A stretch of DNA of 29,498 nucleotides from an uncultured Clostridia bacterium. Lineage in GTDB: Bacteria > Bacillota > Clostridia > TANB77 > CAG-508. The translations under genes were made by a program, and so were the position numbers. The notes under the pieces were generated by a model that made no database searches, was not told where the DNA came from, and saw only the letters and a list, made by a program, of their open reading frames with translations. This document shows, one piece after another, positions 17,723 to 24,657 of this stretch. The stretch is from assembly GCA_944388615.1 (NCBI GenBank), contig CALXJL010000002.1, positions 1 to 29,498 on the forward strand, in the 5' to 3' direction. The stretch's first letter is position 1, and each line of letters starts with the position of its first letter.

Positions 17723-18340
17723 ATGTTTAAAGAACATTATACATATAGCAATAAAAGTGATGATGAATTAATAGAGTTAATAAAATCTGGAAGTAAAGAA
17801 GCATTGGAATTTCTTATGGACAAATATAAGGAATTAGTAACAATGAAAGTATCAAAATATTTTATTATAGGTGCTGAGAAAGAAGATATCATGCAAGAAG
17901 GAATGATAGGGTTATTTAAAGCAATAAAGAATTATAATATAAATATGGAAAGTTCGTTTAAATCATTTGCTAATATGTGTGTTGAAAGACAATTAATAAC
18001 AGCTATAAAAACATCTAATAGGCAAAAACATATGCCGCTTAATACATCATTATCATTAAATACATCATATGATAATCAAGAAGAACATGATTTGTTAGAT
18101 AAATTTAATGATAATACAGTAGAAGATCCATTAGAAACAATTACCAAAAAAGAGTATTATAAGCAAGTAGAAAGAGCAATAGATAATAATTTAAGTAAAT
18201 TTGAGAAGCAAGTATTAAATAGATATATCAATGGAGAAAGTTATATACAAATAGCGGAGAAACTAGAAACCCCGGTTAAATCTGTAGATAATGCAATTCA
18301 GAGAATTCGTAAAAAAGCTATTAAAAATATAGAATTATAA
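17723..18340 (+). CDS. sigH: RNA polymerase sigma factor, SigH (Spo0H) family
   Basis: The 205-residue product aligns by eye along its length with Bacillus SigH, the sigma factor for transition state and early sporulation. Shared stretches include KYxxLVxxKxxxYFIIGAEKEDIMQEGMIGLFKAI (region 2), CVERQLITAIKTSNRQKHMPLN, and a region 4 helix-turn-helix (YIQIAEKLETPVKSVDNAIQRIRKKA). AGGAGG (17707-17712) lies about 10 bases before ATG. Together with the gerA operon it supports an endospore former. A hairpin and then tRNA-Thr follow directly. Confidence 0.92.
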   Translation: MFKEHYTYSNKSDDELIELIKSGSKEALEFLMDKYKELVTMKVSKYFIIGAEKEDIMQEGMIGLFKAIKNYNINMESSFKSFANMCVERQLITAIKTSNRQKHMPLNTSLSLNTSYDNQEEHDLLDKFNDNTVEDPLETITKKEYYKQVERAIDNNLSKFEKQVLNRYINGESYIQIAEKLETPVKSVDNAIQRIRKKAIKNIEL

Positions 18341-18378
18341 AAATAGATAAGGGCATAATTTATGTCCATATCTATTTT
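18341..18378 (+). terminator. Hairpin between sigH and tRNA-Thr
   Basis: The outer stem AAATAGATA (18341-18349) with TATCTATTT (18369-18377) and an inner stem of about 7 bp are separated by one mismatch. The T-run is short (TTTT, then AAA). It starts immediately after the sigH stop and ends 6 bases before the tRNA, so it may act as a weak terminator or as a processing spacer. Confidence 0.6.
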
Positions 18379-18384
18379 AAATAT

Positions 18385-18460
18385 GCTTCCATAGCTCAGT
18401 AGGTAGAGTGCTACCTTGGTAAGGTAGAGGTCACCGGTTCAATCCCGGTTGGAAGCTCCA
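18385..18460 (+). tRNA. tRNA-Thr (anticodon GGT)
   Basis: The 76-base cloverleaf is complete: acceptor GCTTCCA/TGGAAGC, D-arm, anticodon stem CTACC/GGTAG with loop TTGGTAA (anticodon GGT at 18418-18420, reading ACC and ACT), T-arm ACCGG/CCGGT with TTCAATC, discriminator T, and an encoded CCA. No convincing promoter lies between it and the sigH hairpin. Confidence 0.97.
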
Positions 18461-18499
18461 AGATTATATTTTTGATCTTTGAAAGGAATGATTATAAAA

Positions 18500-19591
18500 A
18501 TGAAAATAGGAATAGTAGGACTACCAAATGTAGGAAAAAGCACGTTGTTTAATGCAATAACAAATGCGGGTGCTGAATGTGCAAATTATCCTTTTTGTAC
18601 TATAGAACCTAATATTGGAGTTGTCCCAGTACCTGATGATAGATTAGAAAATTTAGCAAAAATGTATAATACACAGAAAATTACACATGCTATAATTGAG
18701 TTTGTAGATATAGCAGGATTAGTAAAAGGTGCAAGCAAAGGCGAAGGCTTAGGAAATAAATTCTTATCTCATATTAGAGAAGTAGATAGTATAGTACATG
18801 TAGTAAGATGTTTTGAGGATTCAAATATAGTACATGTAGACGGAAGCATATCACCTCTGAGAGATATAGAAACAATAAATTTAGAGCTTATATTTGCAGA
18901 CTTGGAAGTTGTTGATAAAAGAATTGATTCTGCTAAAAAAAGGCTTAAAGCAGATAAAAAATATCAAGCTGAAATAGATGTTCTAAATAAAATCAAAGAG
19001 GCTCTAGAAGAAGGAAAAACAGCGAGAACAGTAGAATTAGATGATGAAGAAAAAGAATTAATAAAAGATACATTTTTATTAACGATGAAACCAGTATTAT
19101 ATATTGCGAATGTATCGGAAGAACAACTATCAGATGTAGAAAATGATGAAAATTATAAAAAGATAAAAGAATTCGCTAGTACTGAAAAATCAAGTGTTAT
19201 TCCATTATGCGTAAAAATAGAAGAGGAATTAGCTAGTTTAGAAAAAGAAGAAAAAAAAGAAATGTTAGAAGCTATGGGATTAGAAAAATCTGGATTAGAT
19301 AGAGTAATTGTAGCTAGTTATGATTTATTAGGGTTAATGTCTTTTCTAACTGCAGGAGAACCGGAAGTAAGAGCTTGGACGATAAAAAAAGGAACAAAAG
19401 CTCCTAAAGCAGCTGGAAAAATTCATACAGATATGGAAAGAGGATTTATAAGAGCAGAAATTGTTTCATATGATGATTTAATTAGAGAAGGAAGTATGGT
19501 TGCTGCGAAAGAAAAAGGTCTAGTAAGGCTAGAAGGAAAAGATTATATAATGCAAGATGGAGACGTGGTTTTGTTCAGATTTAATGTATAA
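18500..19591 (+). CDS. ychF: Redox-regulated ATPase/GTPase YchF (Obg-like)
   Basis: YchF/OLA1 proteins are ribosome- and stress-linked P-loop NTPases that prefer ATP. The 363-residue length matches the family. G1 is GLPNVGKST (7-15), G3 is DIAGL, and the usual NKxD is replaced by NVSE, the family signature for loss of strict guanine recognition. A C-terminal TGS domain (from LLGLMSFLTAGEPEVRAW) ends in the typical MQDGDVVLFRFNV. I chose ATG 18500. AAAGGA (18482-18487) lies 12 bases upstream, with an in-frame ATG at 18488 directly against the ribosome-binding site and so unlikely to be used. Confidence 0.95.
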   Translation: MKIGIVGLPNVGKSTLFNAITNAGAECANYPFCTIEPNIGVVPVPDDRLENLAKMYNTQKITHAIIEFVDIAGLVKGASKGEGLGNKFLSHIREVDSIVHVVRCFEDSNIVHVDGSISPLRDIETINLELIFADLEVVDKRIDSAKKRLKADKKYQAEIDVLNKIKEALEEGKTARTVELDDEEKELIKDTFLLTMKPVLYIANVSEEQLSDVENDENYKKIKEFASTEKSSVIPLCVKIEEELASLEKEEKKEMLEAMGLEKSGLDRVIVASYDLLGLMSFLTAGEPEVRAWTIKKGTKAPKAAGKIHTDMERGFIRAEIVSYDDLIREGSMVAAKEKGLVRLEGKDYIMQDGDVVLFRFNV

Positions 19592-19661
19592 TGTTATTTG
19601 AGCACTATGATCAAGAAAAAATATAAGTATACATAAAAAATAAAAAAATATATAAAATGTA

Positions 19662-19690
19662 TTGACTTAACCAAAAAATAATAGTAAAAT
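19662..19690 (+). promoter_or_regulatory. Promoter of the Asn/Thr-repeat protein gene
   Basis: TTGACT (19662-19667), a 17-base spacer, and TAAAAT (19685-19690) lie 56 bases before the start, in a 155-base gene-free and very AT-rich stretch (19592-19746). Confidence 0.65.
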
Positions 19691-19694
19691 TTAA

Positions 19695-19715
19695 ATGTAT
19701 TAATTTAAGATACAT
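19695..19715. promoter_or_regulatory. Possible operator: inverted repeat after the -10
   Basis: ATGTAT (19695-19700) and ATACAT (19710-19715) form an inverted repeat with a 9-base spacer overlapping the predicted transcription start. The placement fits a repressor site. In such AT-rich DNA a chance match is quite possible. Confidence 0.25.
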
Positions 19716-19746
19716 AAATAAATCCAAAGACGAAAGGAAGAATGAA

Positions 19747-20172
19747 ATGAGAAAAAAAGGTTTATATTTAAAATTGATGATTATAGGAATATTGGTTGTA
19801 TCTATTATTTTTAGTATGCAAAGTAAAATTTATGCTTTAAGTACTAATTCTAGCAGTTTAACTGATTTAATAAGTGGAAATTCTACTTCTACTAATACTC
19901 AAACAGAAAATACAACACCTACTAATGGATCTACAACAAATACACAAACAAATAGTACGACAACAAATACAAATACAAATAGCAATACAAATACTAATAG
20001 AAACACTAATACAAGTAGCAATAGGAATACTAATTCCACAAACAGAAATACTAATACAACAATGCCAAAAGCTGGAGATGCATCAGATTATGCAATATTT
20101 GTATTTATAGGAATAGGAATAGCTGTATCAATATATGCGTATAAGAAAATAAAAGATTATAATAATATGTAA
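19747..20172 (+). CDS. Secreted Asn/Thr-repeat protein with a sortase-like C-terminal anchor
   Basis: The 141-residue protein has a signal peptide (hydrophobic residues 11-24, likely cut after IYA at about residue 30) and a low-complexity region of repeated Asn-Thr pairs (about 45-105). The tail has MPKAG (106-110), a hydrophobic helix (about 115-131) and a basic end (YKKIKDYNNM). That order of motif, helix and charged tail is a cell-wall sorting signal, with MPKAG as a variant of LPxTG. If no sortase accepts it, the protein would simply be membrane-anchored. The repeat region probably serves as a wall-spanning stalk, but no functional domain is left to display, so its role is unclear. AAGGAAG precedes the ATG. 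Confidence 0.75.
   Translation: MRKKGLYLKLMIIGILVVSIIFSMQSKIYALSTNSSSLTDLISGNSTSTNTQTENTTPTNGSTTNTQTNSTTTNTNTNSNTNTNRNTNTSSNRNTNSTNRNTNTTMPKAGDASDYAIFVFIGIGIAVSIYAYKKIKDYNNM
19879..20061 (+). repeat. Degenerate AAT-ACN tandem repeat within the coding sequence
   Basis: The region encoding Asn-Thr pairs is a degenerate 6-base repeat (AATACN, with AGT, AGA and CAA variants). Such tracts can expand or contract by slippage in whole 6-base steps without breaking the frame. Confidence 0.7.
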
Positions 20173-20178
20173 TAAATT

Positions 20179-20211
20179 TAAGAGGGTATCCCAAAATAGG
20201 ACACCCTCTTA
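20179..20211. terminator. Bidirectional terminator between the repeat protein and the ger operon
   Basis: TAAGAGGGT pairs with ACCCTCTTA (9 bp), then one A-C mismatch and 3 more pairs, around a 7-base loop. The right arm includes the stop codon of the last minus-strand gene, so it can serve both converging transcripts. Confidence 0.75.
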
Positions 20212-20373
20212 TCTTATACTAGCTAATACTGTGGGAGCAATTAAAGACACTATAGATAAAAGTACTATGAATATTCCTCCAGCAGTATTATTTTTTTCTT
20301 TTATTTCATATAATGCATAAAAAAATGTTTTTATACTAATATATAAACTTAAAATAAAAATAAAAATCAGCAT
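20209..20373 (-). CDS. Small two-TM protein at the end of the ger operon (D-gene-like)
   Basis: This 54-residue protein consists almost wholly of two membrane helices (MLIFIFILSLYISIKTFFYALYEI and AGGIFIVLLSIVSLIAPTVLA) joined by a short charged loop (KEKNN). I chose ATG 20373 because GGGGTG lies about 5 bases upstream. ATG 20391 would give 60 residues but lacks a ribosome-binding site. It starts about 25 bases after the gerC stop on the same strand. Bacillus germinant-receptor operons often carry a similar gene immediately after the C-subunit gene, encoding a small two-helix 'D' protein that modulates germination. The position and topology match; sequence homology cannot be judged here. Confidence 0.6.
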   Translation of the reverse strand: MLIFIFILSLYISIKTFFYALYEIKEKNNTAGGIFIVLLSIVSLIAPTVLASIR

Positions 20374-20398
20374 ATTAACACCCCAAACCATATATTTA

Positions 20399-21667
20399 TT
20401 ATACTTCTAATAATAAAAATCCTGAATTTACTTTACAGTCTACAGAAACTTTAAAAAATGAATTTTGATATTGATTTAGCCAATCAAATTTTTCCCAATC
20501 ATTAATAGTTAGAAATTCACTAACGATATTTTTTCCAAAATTATCTATATCAGATTTAAAATCTTTTGCTGTTTTATATAAATAACTTTCTAATTGGTAT
20601 TCTAAATAAGAATTTACATGTGATGAAATAGTTTTTAATTGATTTTCATCAAGATATTTAGAAGATTCATTCATAGATAATATTCTACTATTTAGAGAAA
20701 CATCACATTCAATATAGGGTGAACCATTAACTATTGATACTTTTCGTTTTGTTTTATTTTTAAATTTAACAAATAGATCAATAGTAGAATTTGTATCAAA
20801 AGGATCAGAAATACTTATAATAGAAGTTTGTAGTTTATTACTAATAATTGAGTGGCATACAGTTTCAATAGCATTTAATTCCCCAACTAATGTATCATCT
20901 ACAAATACTGCTAATCCTACATTTTCAATTCCAGTCCCGTCAGTTACAGGGGTTTGCCCTGCTACATAGTTTGAGTCATTTTCATTTGATGAGTATTGGT
21001 TATAAGAAGACGATGAATTTGAGTTAGCTGAACTATTTGCATTATTAGAACTAACTGAACCTAATATTGCATGAGGTTGTCTAAAACTATCATTTATTGC
21101 TGCAAAAAAATCCATTAGTTTAATATTTTCTGTGTATGCTGTGTATTCGCTTGAGGACGGAGCTGTTTCATAATATTTAGCAGATAATTCATCTAATGAT
21201 GGTTTAGAGTTTTTTAGGAAATATTCTGCCGAACATTTCGAGATTATAATATTAGAATCAGGTCTAACTTGTGATTGGTTTATTAAACCATAGACATATT
21301 CAGATATTCCTTTTTTGGCAATTGATTCAGAAAATACAAAAGCCTTACAATGGGACAAATTTATTCGTTTACTTATAAAAGTATTTAATATATTAATTCC
21401 AGAATCTATGCTAGTACATTCTACAGAAAGAACTTTAGTAGAGTTTTCCGATGATCCGCCGGATTCGCCAGAAGAACCTACTTCTTTACTAGGGAGTGCT
21501 ATTTGTACACTTAATTTTAGAATGTTTTTTTCACCTTCTTCTATCCCCATAGCAATTACGAGGGCGATATCATCTATATATTGTTGAGAATAAAATCCTG
21601 TACAATATATTAAACAAAAACATAAAGTAATGAAAATAACTAAATATTCTTTTATAACTTGTTTCAT
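20399..21667 (-). CDS. gerAC: Spore germination receptor C subunit (GerAC family)
   Basis: The C subunit of a nutrient germinant receptor sits on the outer face of the spore inner membrane. The 422-residue product has the family's start (YIDDIALVIAMGIEEGE...LKLSVQIALP), the middle FISKRINLSHCKAFVFSESIAKKGI stretch, and a C-terminal helix-rich domain (NSYLEYQLESYLYKTAKDFKSDIDNFG). A Ser/Asn-rich insertion lies at about residues 200-235. Most family members are lipoproteins with LxGC. Here the Cys in the equivalent place (Cys22) is preceded by Leu-Ile-Tyr, a poor lipobox. The ATG overlaps the gerAB stop (ATGA), showing translational coupling. Confidence 0.88.
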   Translation of the reverse strand: MKQVIKEYLVIFITLCFCLIYCTGFYSQQYIDDIALVIAMGIEEGEKNILKLSVQIALPSKEVGSSGESGGSSENSTKVLSVECTSIDSGINILNTFISKRINLSHCKAFVFSESIAKKGISEYVYGLINQSQVRPDSNIIISKCSAEYFLKNSKPSLDELSAKYYETAPSSSEYTAYTENIKLMDFFAAINDSFRQPHAILGSVSSNNANSSANSNSSSSYNQYSSNENDSNYVAGQTPVTDGTGIENVGLAVFVDDTLVGELNAIETVCHSIISNKLQTSIISISDPFDTNSTIDLFVKFKNKTKRKVSIVNGSPYIECDVSLNSRILSMNESSKYLDENQLKTISSHVNSYLEYQLESYLYKTAKDFKSDIDNFGKNIVSEFLTINDWEKFDWLNQYQNSFFKVSVDCKVNSGFLLLEV

Positions 21668-22767
21668 GCAGAAGATACCCCCTTTTCTAATTTCCTCTTT
21701 TTAAGGAAGGACAATATCAATATTATTAGTGGTATTATATATACCATAATTATACTTACATATTTGAAAATATTATATTGTAAAAATCTTACCGTGGATA
21801 AATTATATGGTATTAGACTACACACAAAAATTATTGGAGTATAAAAACTTCTTAAAGTAATTGAATTTGAACTTCCTATTGTTTTATTTAAAATTGATCC
21901 AATAACAATTATAGTTACTGATAAATAAGATATCACCGATAATATCCATACTAATATAAATAGTGATTCAGGTCTTTCAAAAAATCTACCAAAGCTTACA
22001 GAACGGATTATAAATAGTGTTGCAGATATTTCTTCAGTATAAGAAACATAAGGTGCACCAAACAGAAAAGAAACTATACTTAAAAGTAATAAAATACTAC
22101 TTACTACTATTGAAATTACTCCGAGTTTAGTAGCTTTTTGTGAAGAAGAGATATTTGGCATAAAAAAGTATAAATATGCAAGACCACTAAAAGCAAAAAT
22201 ATGACTTGCTCCATTAAAAAAAGTATGCTCAAAACCATAACCAAGTAAAGGAAACATATGCTGATATATAAAGTCTCCTGAAGTTGCTAAAAATATCAAG
22301 ACTATACTTAATATAGTGAAAGGTATAATGATTAAATTGGTTTTGATAATAGAAGCTGTCTTGAATGTAGAAGCAATATAAACAACAATTATAAAGCATA
22401 ATAAAATAGTTGAAATAGAGGTTTCGGGGAAATATGTCACTTTTAAAATTTCAGCAAAATTTCTTAATATAATTGATGAAATAAATGTAAAATATATTAG
22501 AAATAATATACCGATTATATTTTTTAAAATTTTTCCACCAAAGAATTCTGATATTTCCAAAATGTCTTCTCTATTAAATTTTTCGAATAATTTAAATATT
22601 ATAAAAAATAAAATTAATGCAATTATTGTGCAATATATTATATTTATAATTGAAGCAGACCCCATAGTTCTTATAATATCCTGAGCAGAATCTGAAATTA
22701 AACTATTTAACGTCATAATTAATATTAAAGCTATTGCTTCAATAGAACCTATTTTTTTTAAATCCAT
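21664..22767 (-). CDS. gerAB: Spore germination receptor B subunit (GerAB, APC-type permease fold)
   Basis: The 367-residue integral membrane protein has about ten helices of the amino-acid/polyamine permease type found in GerAB. In B. subtilis this subunit forms the germinant-binding site. The start MDLKKIGSIEAIALILIMTLNSLI and the Gly- and Pro-broken helices fit the family. GGAG lies about 12 bases upstream within the end of gerAA, and only 3 bases separate the genes. It contains the octamer CTCGGAGT read as CTC GGA GT, identical to the gerAA frameshift site but with CGG out of frame, and is intact. The ligand cannot be predicted. Confidence 0.9.
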   Translation of the reverse strand: MDLKKIGSIEAIALILIMTLNSLISDSAQDIIRTMGSASIINIIYCTIIALILFFIIFKLFEKFNREDILEISEFFGGKILKNIIGILFLIYFTFISSIILRNFAEILKVTYFPETSISTILLCFIIVVYIASTFKTASIIKTNLIIIPFTILSIVLIFLATSGDFIYQHMFPLLGYGFEHTFFNGASHIFAFSGLAYLYFFMPNISSSQKATKLGVISIVVSSILLLLSIVSFLFGAPYVSYTEEISATLFIIRSVSFGRFFERPESLFILVWILSVISYLSVTIIVIGSILNKTIGSSNSITLRSFYTPIIFVCSLIPYNLSTVRFLQYNIFKYVSIIMVYIIPLIILILSFLKKRKLEKGVSSA

Positions 22768-22770
22768 AAT

Positions 22771-24481
22771 TTAATATCTCCATTTCATACTAATATGTTT
22801 TTGTTTTTTAGGTCTTTTGGTATTAAGAAAATCTGAACGATATTCTCGTTTCCAAATAGGTTTTGAAAAATATGAAGTGCTTTTTGAAATATTGGTAACA
22901 GGAGAATATGGTTGTAAATAAGGAACACCAAAAGATTTTATTGTAGACATTATTATTAAATTAACAAATACACCTAATCCAATTCCTAGGAAACCTGCTA
23001 AATATCCTAAAAGTATATATACAAATCTAGTTATTCTACAATAAAAGCCTAGGGAAAAGTCGGGTATTGCGAAAGATGATATACCAGTAATAGCAACAAT
23101 TATTATTAGTATAGGACTTACAATATTAGCATCTACAGCTGCTTGCCCTAGAACCAAAGCCCCAACAATACCAATAGTTTGCCCGGATGGTGAAGGAACT
23201 CTAACTCCGAGCCTCTCGTATTAATTCAAAAGAAAATTCCATAACGACTATTTCAGCTATAATAGGAAATGGAACTGCAACTCTTGATGCAACTATAGCA
23301 AATAATAATTCTGTGGGAATGAGTTCTTGGTGATAATGTGCAATAGCAACATAAATACCAGGAGTAAATAAAGTTATTAATAAACATATTAATCTAATAA
23401 TTTTTGATAAGTTTGCATATTGAAATTTTAAATTTTTATCTTCAGGAGAGACTAGAAAATCTATAAATGTTCCTGGTACAACTAATACATATGGTGATCC
23501 ATTTACTATAATAGCCACTCTACCCTCAAGTAAATAATGAGATACTTTATCAGGTCTCTCAGTAGCAACTGATTGTGGTAATGAAAATCTACTATTATCT
23601 GTAATTAATTGCTCTAATTGTCCGGAAGAAATGAGATAATCTACTTCTATGTTATTTAGTCTATATTTAACTTCTTTTACTAATTGGTCGTTAGCAATAC
23701 TTTTCATATAGCAAACTGCACAACTAGTATTACTTAATGATCCGACTGAAATATTCTCAATAATTAAGTCTTCGTTATTAACAACTCTTCTCAAAAGAGA
23801 AGTATTTGTTCTTATGACTTCATTAAAAGATTCTTGTGATCCTCTTATAACAACTTCGTTTTTTGGAGATTCAATACTTCTTTGTTTAAAGCCTTTTACT
23901 TCAATATCAAAAGCAATATTAAGAGTATCAACAAATAAAGCACAGTTCCCTGAGTTTATGTCTGCAAAAAGTTTTTTAAAATTTGAAATATCTTTTACAC
24001 TATTTTGTGGGAGTAAACAATTTGATATATATTCACTGATATTTGAGGGTGGTTGCTTTTTTATTGTTATATTTTCAGTATTTGAATTTGTAGATACACT
24101 ATCAACATCTTGATCAAATGTATTAGCAGTATTTCTTAACATTAAAGGTTTTAATATATAATTATTTATGATATCTGAATCTACCATTCCATCAATATAC
24201 AATAAGAAAGATTTATATAATTTGTTTTTTACAGTTATTGAAAATTCTCTAATCTGAATATCACTATTTATTTCTTTACTGTATTTAGTTTCTACGAATT
24301 TTAAATTTGAATCAATATCAGTAAATATTTGTTTATTTGTTGTCTCATTTGTGGGTACAACTTGGGGAGAATCATCTCCTTCATGTTTAGTCTCTTCTAA
24401 AGTAAAATCATAATTAGGAGTTTCTTGGTATGCAAAAATATCTGATAAAATTCTTTTTATTTTTGATGATTTAGAATCCAT
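22771..24481 (-). CDS. gerAA: Spore germination receptor A subunit (GerAA), with a +1 frameshift at a CGG codon
   Basis: GerAA subunits form the ion-channel core of germinant receptors. The product has a soluble N-terminal domain (for example ELIREA at the break, and earlier NTSLLRRVVNNEDLIIENISVGSLSNTSCAVCYMK), then the membrane domain. The zero frame stops at 23201-23203 after ...FSFELIREARS. The +1 frame continues GVRVPSPSGQTIGIVGALVLGQAAVDANIVSPILII, the most conserved stretch of the family, with no residue missing. Joined, it is about 569 residues, slightly longer than usual. The break is at CGG 23209-23207. I chose ATG 24481 because AAAGGG lies 6 bases upstream. The upstream ATG 24496 overlaps that site. 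It may be read by frameshifting, be a pseudogene, or reflect an error. Confidence 0.92.
23206..23209 (-). other. Apparent +1 frameshift site CGGA in gerAA
   Basis: The zero frame reads GAG GCT CGG AGT TAG. The conserved protein continues as GAG GCT (C) GGA GTT AGA, giving Glu-Ala-Gly-Val-Arg, the residue order expected in GerA proteins (REAGVRVP). Skipping the A instead would give Arg in place of Gly. It is the second of only two in-frame CGG codons I found. Confidence 0.7.
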
Positions 24482-24516
24482 ATTTATCCCTTTCATAAAG
24501 TATTGTATATATTTGC

Positions 24517-24545
24517 TATTATTTACAATAAAAAGAAAAATATAC
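24517..24545 (-). promoter_or_regulatory. Possible SigG/SigF-type promoter of the ger operon
   Basis: On the minus strand GTATA (24541-24545), a 17-base spacer, and AATAATA (24517-24523) approximate the forespore consensus GHATR and CATnnTA. It lies 36 bases before the gerAA start. Germinant receptor operons are forespore-expressed in known sporeformers. No good SigA match was seen here. Confidence 0.35.
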
Positions 24546-24570
24546 GTAAAATAAATTTTTCAAAAACATA

Positions 24571-24599
24571 TGTACATAAAAAAAACGTTGTGTTATAAT
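24571..24599 (+). promoter_or_regulatory. Promoter of ftsK
   Basis: A weak TGTACA -35 (24571-24576), a 17-base spacer, and a perfect TATAAT -10 (24594-24599) lie 58 bases before the start, in the 176-base gap between the divergent ger operon and ftsK. Confidence 0.5.
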
Positions 24600-24657
24600 A
24601 CGAATGGAACAAAATACGAGAAATATTTTAATAAACAAAGGGGATGAATTCTAAAAA

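Noticed and set aside
19879..20061. CRISPR or intergenic tandem array
   Set aside because: The repeat is a 6-base degenerate codon repeat inside an intact reading frame with a signal peptide and anchor, without spacers.
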